From the NCBI RefSeq assembly GCF_018860665.1, contig NZ_JAHKPK010000065.1, forward strand, positions 30,432 to 94,431: a stretch of 64,000 nt of DNA. Reading direction: 5' to 3'. The DNA comes from Pacificibacter marinus (GTDB lineage: Bacteria; Pseudomonadota; Alphaproteobacteria; Rhodobacterales; Rhodobacteraceae). How positions within the stretch are numbered: the stretch's first letter is position 1; every line of letters begins with the position of its first letter. Under the pieces are notes generated by a model that did not search any database, was not told the origin of the DNA, and saw only the letters and a list, made by a program, of their open reading frames with translations. This document shows, in pieces, positions 28,790 to 37,997 of this stretch. The translations under genes were made by a program, and so were the position numbers.

Positions 28790-29385
28790 CAGCCACGCCC
28801 CCCGAACAACCGCACATTGCGGTAACGATCCAACAGCGCGCTCACACCAAAAGGCATCGCACCGGCACTGACGGCTGTCTCATGGCGATGCTCATAGAAA
28901 TGAGCGGCCAAAAGCATCACTGCATGCGCCAAATCGGCAGGTAAATCGCCCCAAGCGGGACCAAACCCAGCCGTGAATTCGATACGCGCCTGCCCTGCAA
29001 CAGGCACAGACGGCAGAACAAAACTGCTGGACACAATCCGCGGGCGGTGCGTGTCTTTATCGAGCAGATATTTGCCCACATCGATCACGGTCTCTGCGCC
29101 CAAGCGATCGACAATCACCAAGGCGGTGATGGCGCTCACCGGTGCCACTGGCAGTGTTTGCGCCCCAAGATCACGCCAGGCTGAAACGGTCCAAGCAAAG
29201 TCTCGTTCGATCAATACTTTGTCCGTGCGCGCTTCAACAGCTGCGAGCGCGGCGCGCAAGTATGTCTCAAGAACCCCGTCCTGAACCCCGTCGTCGCCAA
29301 AGCCCGTGCCCAGTCTCAAATGCTCTTTGAACTGTGCCACCGGGAGTACCGCTAGGGGTACTTGGCTTTGCTCCATTAACATCAT
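28789..29385 (-). CDS. GTA head-tail connector/adaptor protein (g6)
   Basis: A 198-residue protein of the HK97 gp6-like adaptor family: LPVAQFKEHLRLGTGFGDDG, YLRAALAAVEARTDKVLIER, IEFTAGFGPAWGDLPADLAH. It forms the ring under the portal. I moved the start from 29484 to 29385, after GGAGA. The 166 bp between g5 and g6 hold no gene. Confidence 0.92.
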   Translation of the reverse strand: MMLMEQSQVPLAVLPVAQFKEHLRLGTGFGDDGVQDGVLETYLRAALAAVEARTDKVLIERDFAWTVSAWRDLGAQTLPVAPVSAITALVIVDRLGAETVIDVGKYLLDKDTHRPRIVSSSFVLPSVPVAGQARIEFTAGFGPAWGDLPADLAHAVMLLAAHFYEHRHETAVSAGAMPFGVSALLDRYRNVRLFGGRG

Positions 29386-29551
29386 GGTACATCTCCGATT
29401 TCCGGGTCCCCCTGCCACTTGTGATGATGGATGCGCGCCCCCGTGTTGCTCGGACGGAGGGGGAGCAGCTAGACAACACGTCAAACGAGACGCGCACCCA
29501 CCGCTCGTGCCTGACCCTAATGGTCACACACGAACTCGTTCAGTCACGATC

Positions 29552-30778
29552 TTAAGCGACAGAGAACTTAAGCAGCTTGATCGCCGCAAAATCGCTCACA
29601 TCGCCACCGACACGTTTTGTGGCGTAGAAGAGAACATGGGGTTTGGCAGAGAACGGATCACGCAAAATGCGCAGATCAGGGCGCTCGGCCACAGTGTAGC
29701 CAGCAGCGAAATCACCAAAGGCGATGGCCGCCGCGTCAGACGCGATGTCTGGCATGTCTTCTGCGATCAACACAGGGTAGCCCATGAGACGTGCAGGTTC
29801 ACCTGCGGCAAGACCATCAGACCACAAGAAGCGGCCATCAGCATCCTTGAGCTTGCGCACTTGACCGGCTGTTTTCGAGTTCATCACGAAGGTTCCGTTG
29901 GCACGATATTGAGCGCCCAACGCATACACAAGTTCCACGATCGCATCCGCCGGATTGGTCACGTCAAAGCCAGCATCAGTGCCTGTCGCGACATATCCCA
30001 ATGAGCCCCAAGTCCAAACATCGTTGTCAATCTGAGCATGCGCCAAAATGCCTGTTGGCTTATCGATGCCGTCACCGTTGATAAAGGCTGAGGCTTCAGA
30101 GGCGGCAAATTTGTCAGCGATACGCCCCGCCAACCATGCTTCGATATCAAAGGCAGCATCATCCAAAAGACGCTGAGACGCCTTAGGCAACGCAGACAGT
30201 TCAAACAATGGAATAGAAATACGATCAATCGTTGGCGTACCTGTTTCAGAAACAGACCCCGTCTCCGTGACCCAGCCTGTGCCCACGTCAGTTGTGTCGA
30301 TCAAAACATCGTAAGATGTCGCCTCTACATTGACCACATTGGCGATGGACCGGATAGAGGCTGTGGATTTGAGAACTGATTTGATCGTCTCCGCTGTTTG
30401 CGGGTCCACCAAATAACCACCGTCGCCATTTACCGCTGTGGACATGGATTTGCCTTCAAGGGCCAGACCACGCAATGCGTCATCATCGCCAATGCGCACA
30501 TAGGCGCCAAAAGCTGATTTATGAGACATATCAACCTCTTGAGATACGGAAAGGGCCGGACGGCCGAAATTGTGTGATTTACGATCAAGCATGTTCAGTC
30601 GCTCTTCCTGTTCTTGAAATTTAGATTTGATATCGGTTCGAAAGTCTTTGAGATCATTTATGAAACCGGCCAGCGCGGTCTTCACCTCAGTGGCAGGCCC
30701 GCGCGTGGTCAGCGCCGTTTTGGCCGATATATCGGACAGACCGGTACCGGCCCGAGCCTTTGTCTCGGTTTTGCTCAT
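29552..30778 (-). CDS. GTA major capsid protein, HK97 type (g5)
   Basis: A 408-residue precursor. Residues 1-105 are a helical, charged scaffold region that the g4 protease should remove. The mature HK97-fold part starts near NGDGGYLVDPQTAETI. SALPKASQRLLDDAAFDIEA and FINGDGIDKPTGIL are typical of GTA capsids. It lies 48 bp after the protease gene. Confidence 0.95.
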   Translation of the reverse strand: MSKTETKARAGTGLSDISAKTALTTRGPATEVKTALAGFINDLKDFRTDIKSKFQEQEERLNMLDRKSHNFGRPALSVSQEVDMSHKSAFGAYVRIGDDDALRGLALEGKSMSTAVNGDGGYLVDPQTAETIKSVLKSTASIRSIANVVNVEATSYDVLIDTTDVGTGWVTETGSVSETGTPTIDRISIPLFELSALPKASQRLLDDAAFDIEAWLAGRIADKFAASEASAFINGDGIDKPTGILAHAQIDNDVWTWGSLGYVATGTDAGFDVTNPADAIVELVYALGAQYRANGTFVMNSKTAGQVRKLKDADGRFLWSDGLAAGEPARLMGYPVLIAEDMPDIASDAAAIAFGDFAAGYTVAERPDLRILRDPFSAKPHVLFYATKRVGGDVSDFAAIKLLKFSVA

Positions 30779-30826
30779 CCAAACAATCCTTTGTGTTTTG
30801 TTGGTTAGAGGGTGAGAGCGCTGGCC

Positions 30827-31414
30827 TTAAATACGAGCCAGCTGCTTGCGTGCACCGGTTAAGGCGTCCGCGAGTTCGCGCATCATGGTTTCAGCATCAA
30901 AGGGATCACCGCCCTTTTCCTCTGTCACCAATCGCGCCCCAGGAAGCATCGGAAAGGTCACCAAAGACACCTCCCAAAGTTCCAGCTCAGACAAAAGCCG
31001 TGCGGCTTTGCCATCCTTTTGGTCGCGTAGCTTTTGTGCACGCACCGTGCGATAGCCAATCGACAATCCGTCAATCGCCCCCGCTTCGATCAACGCCGCA
31101 GCTTCGCGACCTTTTTCGACATCTTTAAGCAGCCGACCTTTGACATAAAGACCACGTGCATCTTCACGCACCTCGTCCCAAATGCCGATAGGCTGCGCGG
31201 GATCATGCTGCCAGAGCATCTTTACAGACCGCCCTTTGGCCATCATATCCGCCAATGACCTTTTATAAGCGCCAGCCTGCACCATATCACCACCTTGATC
31301 GGTGCGGCCGAACACGGATGCATAACCTTCAATATCAAACCCGTCAGTGACTTTGATATCTTCGCCAAGGCGCATGAATTTATGCTCAAGCCCGTTGTCG
31401 ATTTGCTTATACAT
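30827..31414 (-). CDS. GTA prohead protease, HK97 family (g4)
   Basis: A 195-residue serine protease that matures the capsid. GYASVFGRTDQGGDMV, the catalytic histidine in MLWQHDPAQPIG and the serine in IDGLSIGYR are visible. The start at 31414 follows GAGGAG and overlaps the portal stop by 8 bp. No g3.5-like gene lies between portal and protease, unlike RcGTA. Confidence 0.93.
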   Translation of the reverse strand: MYKQIDNGLEHKFMRLGEDIKVTDGFDIEGYASVFGRTDQGGDMVQAGAYKRSLADMMAKGRSVKMLWQHDPAQPIGIWDEVREDARGLYVKGRLLKDVEKGREAAALIEAGAIDGLSIGYRTVRAQKLRDQKDGKAARLLSELELWEVSLVTFPMLPGARLVTEEKGGDPFDAETMMRELADALTGARKQLARI

Positions 31415-32685
31415 TTGGTTGCTCCTCAGATTGTTCTGGCGCCAGTGCAGCATCATCCTCGCTTGGCTCCTCGGACGCCTCATCTATTGACACACCGTCG
31501 AGCACTTCGGCCTGCGCCTCATCTGTCAAAGGGGGCAATCCAAGCATGGCGCGCTTTTCATCAGCTGTCAGAAAATCAGCCTTGGCCACTCGGTTCCACT
31601 GCGCATCACGCTCAGGCGCCAGGGCTGACACTTGATCCAAATCAGGCTTCAACTCGATTGCCTCGCCTGTCATTTCAGACAGCCAATGACCGATCGCGCC
31701 CGTGACCTTATGCACCAATGGCAGCACCGTCAGGCGATAAAAGGCGCGATTGGCCTCTTGGTAATTACCGTAAGTCGCATCTCCTGGAATGCCCAAAAGC
31801 ATCGGCGGCACCCCAAAGGCGAGCGCGATTTCGCGCGCTGCGGCCTCTTTGGTTTTTTGAAATTCCATGTCAGAGGGGCTAAAGCCCATCGGTCTCCAAT
31901 CCAAACCGCCTTCTAACAACATCGGACGCCCCGCGTTGCGCGCCTTGGTGATGGCTTTCCATCTCGCTCAACAGGCGATCATATTGGTCCGAGCTCATCG
32001 ACGATTGTCCGTCAGAGCCGCCATAAACAATCGCCCCTGAAGGACGCGCTGCGTTATCAAGCAGGCCTTTTGACCAGCGAGACGCCGAATTATGCACGTC
32101 AATCGCCGTGGCCGCCGCTTGGATCGGCGACAACCCGTAATGATCATCGCTCGGGTGGAACGATTTGATATGACACACTGGCGATTGCCCATCGATCACA
32201 TCAAAGCGGTGTTTGCGATTGCCCACAGCATATTCATAGGCCACTGGCCAACCGTCTTCACCGGGCACCAATCCCATGCGATCAGAGCGCAAGACATGCA
32301 GCTCAACTGGCACCTGCCCCCAGTCGCCGACAGCTTCCAAATAGCCGTTTCCAGACAACAAGATCTGCGCATAGAGCGCCTCAAACAGGTCTGCACGACC
32401 CTGAACTGGATTAGGGCGTGAAATCAACGACAAAAGCGGATGTTCATCGAAACGCGCATCGCGATTTTGCAAGACCATCGGCAAAGCAGCGGCCGCTTCT
32501 GCGATCAGTTTCACAGACCGGAACCCTACCGGATTCCCCGTAAAGCCAACCCGTGTCAGCGTTGTCGTATCACGCTGGCTCCATGCCACACGGCCTGCGC
32601 TTGAATAAGCGATCGCAGGACCCGTGGCAGAGGCTTTCACCTCAGGCTGCGCTTGTGCGCCTCGCTTCATAAAGTCAAACACCAT
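31407..32685 (-). pseudogene. GTA portal protein, frameshifted (g3)
   Basis: HK97-type portal, through which DNA enters the head. The N-terminal part (start 32685 after AAGGAGA) reads well as far as LLSEMESHHQGA, then shifts frame and stops at 31879. The C-terminal part continues in another frame from MLLEGGLDWRPMGFSPSDME to 31407. The shift lies in a GC-dinucleotide run (31938-31944). Adding two bases gives the expected GARNAGRPMLLEGG, so two bases appear to be missing. Either a sequencing error or a real recent inactivation; all neighbouring GTA genes are intact. Confidence 0.88.
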
Positions 32686-33055
32686 ATCCGTGTCTCTCCT
32701 TAAACGTCTTGCAGATGCCAATCCGGCACCCCGCTATATGACGACGCTTGAACACCTCGTGCCCCACGCCTTCATGGCTCATGGTTCATCTCTCAACTCA
32801 AACTTTGGCCCTCGGGGGCCGCCGCTGGGGCTACTCCGCGAGGGCCTGGAAAGGGGACATGATCCGCAAACTCGCGCATCAAAGCCCAAACGCGGTGTCC
32901 GCGCCTTCCCAAAACTCGTCCCAACTGGCGGTCTGTGCAAAGCCTTGGTTGCATCTGCTCGCCTTCGGTAAAAACAGTTTTAGGGGATAGGTTAAAACAT
33001 CTTACTAGCAGCGCGTACGGTGCTGCGCGCGCGGCGCAACACCCAAGCCCCTGCA
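32686..33055. other. GTA region between the terminase and portal genes
   Basis: A 370-bp gap, unusually long for this packed cluster. It holds one possible small minus-strand ORF (32793-32954) and a very GC-rich 20-bp segment at 33015-33035. The rest has no coding pattern that I can support. Confidence 0.4.
32793..32954 (-). CDS. Possible small GTA-region protein
   Basis: A 53-residue frame starting MQPRLCTDRQLGRVLGRRG after GAAGGCGAG. It is basic at the start and Pro/Ala-rich at the end (PFPGPRGVAPAAAPEG). The RQLGRVLGRR...ALMREFADHVPFP pattern faintly recalls small winged-helix/excisionase proteins, but I do not claim that. It is on the GTA strand and fills a gap where RcGTA has no known structural gene. 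Confidence 0.25.
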   Translation of the reverse strand: MQPRLCTDRQLGRVLGRRGHRVWALMREFADHVPFPGPRGVAPAAAPEGQSLS

Positions 33056-34477
33056 CTAGCCCAGCGTGCGAATACGCGGGCGTCTATGACCTGCCGCAGG
33101 CGCGATCATCACCTCATGGATGGCCCAGACAAGCGCATCCAAACGGTCAGGGGACCCTGAGGCTTGAAACCCCTGCGACGTCATCTTGACCATTTGATCC
33201 TCTAAGTCGCCAAGCCCACGGGTATGAAAAACCCGCCCCTGATCATACAAAGCCGCCACAGGTTCGGCGCGCGCCGCTTTGCCGCGTGTGGCCCGCACAG
33301 ATTTATAAGGCACCATAGGATCAATTTGACGCAGAACGCTTTCCACCAAATCTCCCCCTTGATTGACCTCCGCCACGATTTTATCAGCTTCCCAGCGCTC
33401 AAGCGCATCGATTGCGCTCTGGGCCCAAGCCGTAGGGGATGCCGATGACATCGTTGCGTCTTCCAAAACATATGCGCGCCAATCTTGTGGTGGACCTTGC
33501 GTCACAGCCCCCACGACAATAATCCCGCATTCATCAGACCCCTTGTGCGAGGTCACAGGTGGATCAACAGCAACAACGATGCGATCAAAATCGGGTAAGC
33601 TATCTGCGCGTTCTTCTTCCAACTTCGCCAATGACCACAAGGCGCCGTCTTCCTCTTCCAGTAAAACCCCATCCAATTCTTGCCGCCCCAGCCGCGTGCC
33701 CGCATAGCGCCTGCGCACCTCTTCTAAAAACGAGGGGGCCAGATTGGCAGCGTTGGCTTCGGTCGGCGCGCGGGTGACAGTGCTGGAGTCCAAATCCAAT
33801 ATCTCTTTGAGAATGCTCACATTGCGCGGCGTCGTCGTCACCACTTGGCGCGGATCATCGCCCAAGCGCAGACCGAACTGCAGCATGTCCCACGCCTCGC
33901 GCGGCTTTTTCCACTTTGCCAACTCATCGACCCACGCGGCATCAAACTGCGGGCCCCGCAGCGCTTCGGGATCATTGCCAGAAAACACCATAGCCTCTGC
34001 CCCGTTGGGCCAGACCAGCGCACGACGCGTGGCGATCCATTTGGGGCGACGATCAGGGGGCGAGCAGGCCAAAATGCCGGAATCGCCAAAGACCATCACT
34101 TCGCGCGCTTGATCATAGGTCTCGCCCACCAGCGCCACGCGTTTAGCACGACCCGCCTCAAGCGCGCGCGCCCCTTCCACCATCGAGCGCACCCATTCAG
34201 AGCCCGCCCGCGTTTTACCTGCGCCGCGTCCGCCCATGATCACCCATGTGCGCCAATCGCCCTCAGGGGGCAATTGATGGTCCAATGCCCAAGCCTCGAA
34301 CAAAAAAGGGAGCGCCAGAAGCGCTCCCTGATCGTTGCTTTCCAGATCATTCAAGAACTGGGTCTGCACCGCGAGATCTTCGGACGCGATCCAAGCTATC
34401 AAGGATCGCAGCCCGGGCGGCGTCAAAGTCGATGGCTCCATCAATGGTCGCAAGTTCGAGTTTTCGTCTGTCATCAT
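33056..34477 (-). CDS. GTA large terminase subunit (g2)
   Basis: The 473-residue packaging motor. Walker A is GGRGAGKTR (residues 82-90). Walker B is in FDAAWVDELAKW. The nuclease part has VVAVDPPVTS, KIVAEVNQGGD and DRLDALVWAIHEV. The start at 34477 (ATG-ATG) follows an AAAGG site and lies 131 bp inside the small terminase gene, in another frame; a later ATG at 34441 is possible but has no ribosome site. Confidence 0.94.
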   Translation of the reverse strand: MMTDENSNLRPLMEPSTLTPPGLRSLIAWIASEDLAVQTQFLNDLESNDQGALLALPFLFEAWALDHQLPPEGDWRTWVIMGGRGAGKTRAGSEWVRSMVEGARALEAGRAKRVALVGETYDQAREVMVFGDSGILACSPPDRRPKWIATRRALVWPNGAEAMVFSGNDPEALRGPQFDAAWVDELAKWKKPREAWDMLQFGLRLGDDPRQVVTTTPRNVSILKEILDLDSSTVTRAPTEANAANLAPSFLEEVRRRYAGTRLGRQELDGVLLEEEDGALWSLAKLEEERADSLPDFDRIVVAVDPPVTSHKGSDECGIIVVGAVTQGPPQDWRAYVLEDATMSSASPTAWAQSAIDALERWEADKIVAEVNQGGDLVESVLRQIDPMVPYKSVRATRGKAARAEPVAALYDQGRVFHTRGLGDLEDQMVKMTSQGFQASGSPDRLDALVWAIHEVMIAPAAGHRRPRIRTLG

Positions 34478-34688
34478 CAACTTTCTGCCTTTCTCTGAGC
34501 GCCGTATCTTGGGCTTTGCGCATCTCTGCGATTGCCTTTTGAACGTCTACTCCGGTGCCCACGTCTCCGCTTTCCAATCGGCGCATGGCCGTTTCAAGCG
34601 CGTCTATGGTGCGTTCGAGGTTTCTATTTGCAGACCCAAGAATAGATTTCGGGTCAAACTCATCCCCCACAGATGAATGCAAAGTCAT
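34347..34688 (-). CDS. GTA small terminase-like protein (g1)
   Basis: A 113-residue, largely helical, charged protein. The central part (NRNLERTIDALETAMRRLES, MRKAQDTALRERQKVDDDRR) looks coiled-coil. Its position as first gene before the large terminase and its size match RcGTA g1, which was shown to be the small terminase. It overlaps g2 by 131 bp. The cluster promoter should lie upstream, in 34689-34900. Confidence 0.82.
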   Translation of the reverse strand: MTLHSSVGDEFDPKSILGSANRNLERTIDALETAMRRLESGDVGTGVDVQKAIAEMRKAQDTALRERQKVDDDRRKLELATIDGAIDFDAARAAILDSLDRVRRSRGADPVLE

Positions 34689-34916
34689 GTGTTACCTGCC
34701 TCTCATGCTTTCTCCGCACGAGAAACGTGAGACGGGCTCACCCCGTGAAAAACGATCGGTGAAATACGGCCCCCTCAGACCGCGCCAATGCGTTTCCACA
34801 CGTCTTCTAGCATGACCAAACAATGTCACCCGACAATCAAAAAGTCAAGTTATTTAATGTTTTCAATATGTTAACGATAAGCTCGCACAGGTTAAAGAAC
34901 TCTGAACGCCACCTTA

Positions 34917-35099
34917 TCAACCCCAGTTTGCCCTTTGAAAACCAAAGAAAAAACGTTCAGGGCTTATGCAAAGATAAGCGCACGCAATACGCAAATTCGC
35001 ATCTATGCTGACGCGCCATAGCTTGGCTTTGGCCAATCGGGGCCAAGCTAAAAGAGTACCCACAAGTGCAGTCATAATAAGAATGCCAATGGTCTGCAT
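34917..35099 (-). CDS. Possible small membrane protein
   Basis: A 60-residue frame with a good AGAAGAG site before its ATG. The N-terminus MQTIGILIMTALVGTLLAWP is one hydrophobic helix, followed by a basic stretch (RLAKAKLWR). I do not recognise it. It sits between the mltG terminator and the GTA promoter area and could be a single-gene unit or chance. Confidence 0.3.
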   Translation of the reverse strand: MQTIGILIMTALVGTLLAWPRLAKAKLWRVSIDANLRIACAYLCISPERFFFGFQRANWG

Positions 35100-35138
35100 G
35101 GTTGCTCTTCTACGCGATTGGCGATTGCCCTCAATAAA

Positions 35139-35168
35139 GAAAGGGCGCGAAAACTTCCGCGCCCTTTT
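35139..35168 (-). terminator. Terminator of fabF-mltG
   Basis: AAAGGGCGCG and CGCGCCCTTT form a strong stem around an 8-nt loop, 23 bp past the mltG stop on the minus strand, ending in a T-run. Confidence 0.85.
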
Positions 35169-35190
35169 GAAATTTCCCCTAAACCAAAAC

Positions 35191-36357
35191 TCAATTGGCG
35201 TTTTCAATCTCGCGCCATTTTGCAACATTGGCGTTGTGATCCGCTAAAGTAACGGCAAAGGCATGCCCGCCCGTGCCATCCGCCACAAAGAAGATGTACG
35301 GCGTGTCGTCAGGGTTCACAGCCGCCTCGAGCGAAGCAAGGCCGGGATTCGCAATAGGACCCGGCGGCAAGGCTGGGATTCGATAAGTGTTGTAAGGGCT
35401 GTCAGATTGCAGCTCAGATTGACGCAGCCCCCGCCCCAACACACCGTTGCCATTGGACACACCGTAAACCACTGTAGGGTCGGTTTGCAGGCGCATACCT
35501 TGGTTCAAGCGGTTCACAAAGACGCTGGCCACTTGACGGCGCTCGGTTGGAATACCAGTTTCTTTTTCAATGATCGACGCCAAGATAAGCGCTTCTTGCG
35601 GTGACGAAATCGGCAAATCATCGGCGCGATTTTCCCAAATTTCAGCAATACGGTTTTCTTGGGCTTCAACCATCCGCGCGATCAAATCGTCCACATCTGA
35701 GGCGACTTGCACCTCGTAACTGTCAGGCGCAAGCGTGCCCTCAGCAGGCACCTCATCTGCATCGACAGAGCCCGTGATGAAATCAACACCTTTGAGGCTT
35801 TCCAAGACACGCCAAACCGTTGTGCCTTCGGCCACCGAAATACGGAACCGAGTGTCAGCCGCACCGCGCACTTCAGTATATTTTTCAGGGACTTCTGTCG
35901 GCTCATTGCCTGTCACATCAGGGAAAAACTCGGCCACGCGCACATAGCTTTGTGTCGCAGGATCAAGCTCGCGCACCAACACATCCGTACGGTTCACACC
36001 GATCCGATACACGACTTCAGTACCACAAGACGAGGCACCTCCACGGGTGACGATATCGACAATCTCTTCCATCGATGCCTTTTCAGGCACCAAGAATGCC
36101 CCCGCTTTGAGCTGGCTCACCTTATCAGTGTAATCCGCGCCAATACGAAAAATTGCCCCGCTGGACACGGCGCCTTGGTCTTCCAATTGTTTGGACACCC
36201 GCGTCATGGTCGACCCCGAGGCCACCCGCAAACAGATCGCAGAGGACAAAGGCCCTTCAGCAGTATATTGACCTTTGCCCCAAGCTATTGCCCCTGCCAG
36301 AATGACAAGGGCAACAATGAGCAACGTCAGAGCGTTAGACGCGATAGCGCGCCACAT
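35191..36357 (-). CDS. mltG: Endolytic murein transglycosylase MltG
   Basis: A 388-residue inner-membrane enzyme that cuts nascent glycan strands and so ends their growth. One N-terminal membrane helix (residues about 7-27) is followed by a periplasmic YceG domain. The catalytic glutamate lies in ASIIEKETG. LQTDPTVVYG and YNTYRIPALPPGPIANPG are family hallmarks. Its ATG overlaps the fabF stop by one base, so it is coupled to fabF. Confidence 0.95.
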   Translation of the reverse strand: MWRAIASNALTLLIVALVILAGAIAWGKGQYTAEGPLSSAICLRVASGSTMTRVSKQLEDQGAVSSGAIFRIGADYTDKVSQLKAGAFLVPEKASMEEIVDIVTRGGASSCGTEVVYRIGVNRTDVLVRELDPATQSYVRVAEFFPDVTGNEPTEVPEKYTEVRGAADTRFRISVAEGTTVWRVLESLKGVDFITGSVDADEVPAEGTLAPDSYEVQVASDVDDLIARMVEAQENRIAEIWENRADDLPISSPQEALILASIIEKETGIPTERRQVASVFVNRLNQGMRLQTDPTVVYGVSNGNGVLGRGLRQSELQSDSPYNTYRIPALPPGPIANPGLASLEAAVNPDDTPYIFFVADGTGGHAFAVTLADHNANVAKWREIENAN

Positions 36358-37619
36358 TAGTCGGTCACTTTCTTAAGTACCAAAGACGCGTTCGTGCCGC
36401 CAAAGCCAAAGGAGTTGGACAAGACAACGTTGATGTCACGTTCCACTTTTTTATTGGGCGCAAGGTCAATCGGGGTCTCTACAGCTGGGGTATCAAGGTT
36501 GATCGTGGGCGGGGCAACTTGGTCACGAATGGCCAAGATCGAAAAAATGGCCTCAACAGCGCCCGCAGCCCCCAAAAGGTGGCCAATGGACGATTTGGTT
36601 GATGACATGGTCGCCTTGCTCGCCGCATCGCCCAAAAGACGCTCAACAGCCGCCAATTCGATTGTGTCCGCCATGGTCGATGTGCCATGCGCGTTGATGT
36701 AATCCACTTCGGATGGCGCGATACCTGCACGCTTCAAAGCCGCCGTCATCGCGCGAAACCCGCCATCCCCATCAGAGGCAGGTGCCGTAATGTGATACGC
36801 ATCGCCAGACAGGCCATAGCCCACGACTTCGGCGTAAATCTTGGCACCGCGCGCTTTGGCGTGCTCGTATTCTTCCAATACGACAACACCAGCGCCCTCG
36901 CCCATGACAAATCCATCACGGTCATCATCATAAGGACGTGACGCCGCCTTGGGGTCATCGCGACGTTTGGTGGACAGCGCTTTACAGGCGTTGAACCCTG
37001 CAATGCCCAAATCACAAATCGCCGCTTCAGCGCCACCTGCAACCATGACTTCCGCATCGCCCCATTGGATCAGCCGCGCCGCATCACCAATGGCATGTGC
37101 GCCCGTGGAACAGGCGGTCACAACCGAATGGTTCGGGCCTTTAAAGCCGTATTTGATCGACACTTGACCAGAAATGAGATTGATCAACGCGCTTGTGATA
37201 AAGAAAGGCGACACGCGGCGCGGGCCCTTTTCCTTCAGCAAAATCGAAGTGTCGGCAATAGATGACAACCCGCCAATGCCTGAGCCAAGCAAAACGCCTG
37301 TGCGCAGACGGCTTTCTTCGTCCTCAGGTTCCCAGTTGGCATCAGTCAACGCCATAGAGGCCGCCGCGATCCCAAACAAAATAAAGTCATCAACTTTCTT
37401 TTGCTCTTTGCGGGGTAACCAATCATCGGGATTGAATGTCCCATTGGTGCCGTCGCCGCGCTTCACTTCGCAGGCGTAATTCGTGGCCAAATGGCTCGCA
37501 TCAAACCGCTGGATCGTGCCAGCAGCGGATTCACCCGCCAACAAACGCGTCCATGTTTCCTCAACACCACACGCAAGTGGTGATACCATTCCAAGTCCTG
37601 TGACAACTACTCGGCGCAT
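36357..37619 (-). CDS. fabF: Beta-ketoacyl-ACP synthase II
   Basis: Extends fatty acyl chains by condensing acyl groups with malonyl-ACP. It is 420 residues. The catalytic triad is C170 in VVTACSTGAHA, histidine in INAHGTSTMADT and histidine in SSIGHLLGAAG. The Gly-rich GFGGTNASL lies at the end. It is first in the fabF-mltG pair and lies on the same strand as acpP, fabG and fabD, but the PilZ gene on the opposite strand separates it from them. Confidence 0.96.
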   Translation of the reverse strand: MRRVVVTGLGMVSPLACGVEETWTRLLAGESAAGTIQRFDASHLATNYACEVKRGDGTNGTFNPDDWLPRKEQKKVDDFILFGIAAASMALTDANWEPEDEESRLRTGVLLGSGIGGLSSIADTSILLKEKGPRRVSPFFITSALINLISGQVSIKYGFKGPNHSVVTACSTGAHAIGDAARLIQWGDAEVMVAGGAEAAICDLGIAGFNACKALSTKRRDDPKAASRPYDDDRDGFVMGEGAGVVVLEEYEHAKARGAKIYAEVVGYGLSGDAYHITAPASDGDGGFRAMTAALKRAGIAPSEVDYINAHGTSTMADTIELAAVERLLGDAASKATMSSTKSSIGHLLGAAGAVEAIFSILAIRDQVAPPTINLDTPAVETPIDLAPNKKVERDINVVLSNSFGFGGTNASLVLKKVTD

Positions 37620-37997
37620 TTCGGCCCCCTCATTTTTAATCTCATACTCAATACACGCCCTTGGCGAGCGATGAAAGACCCCGCCGCACGTCTAACACCG
37701 TTTCGGTGCTTCGTTGTAAACCAGATATTGACTGTCATCCCATAATATCAAGTCACGTCACGCATTTTCAAACTGGAGAGACCGATTTGCCCCGACAGCG
37801 TACCGGTGCAATACAACCTGTTTTCCGATTTACATCACAATTGCGTCTGCGCGTCAGTGACGCCCTGACGGGACCGATATTTCTATCGCGGCCTTTAGGC
37901 CTCATTCTAAAATTCACTATTTTTTTTAATTTTTACAATTACTTTCAACCCACTAACCGCCCACTCGGCCCCATCTTGTCATCTTGAAAAATGGCTA
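37620..37997. other. Divergent intergenic region between fabF and the PilZ gene
   Basis: 378 bp. A GGAGGGGGC-like purine stretch just upstream of fabF (minus strand) is its ribosome site. A T-rich tract at 37920-37940 lies in the likely promoter area of the PilZ gene. I see no RNA gene and no convincing ORF. Confidence 0.4.

Larger units (their letters stand above)
34689..35190. other. Upstream region of the GTA cluster
   Basis: 502 bp between mltG and g1. Three TTAA words lie at 34854, 34871 and 34892 in an AT-rich stretch, the likely GTA promoter area; their spacing does not fit the CtrA site TTAA-N7-TTAA. A 5-bp hairpin (ACGGG with CCCGT, 34732-34746) lies near g1. A small hydrophobic ORF and the mltG terminator fill the distal half. 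Confidence 0.4.

Noticed and set aside
19666..34688. Complete temperate prophage
   Set aside because: There is no integrase, repressor, replication or lysis gene; gene order and short tape measure match an RcGTA-type gene transfer agent.
34854..34895. Three TTAA words upstream of the GTA cluster as CtrA sites
   Set aside because: Spacing is 17 and 21 bp rather than the TTAA-N7-TTAA needed for CtrA.
37661..37987. 108-codon ORF upstream of the PilZ gene
   Set aside because: It lies in the fabF/PilZ promoter area, lacks a ribosome site and ends in low-complexity residues from a T-rich tract.
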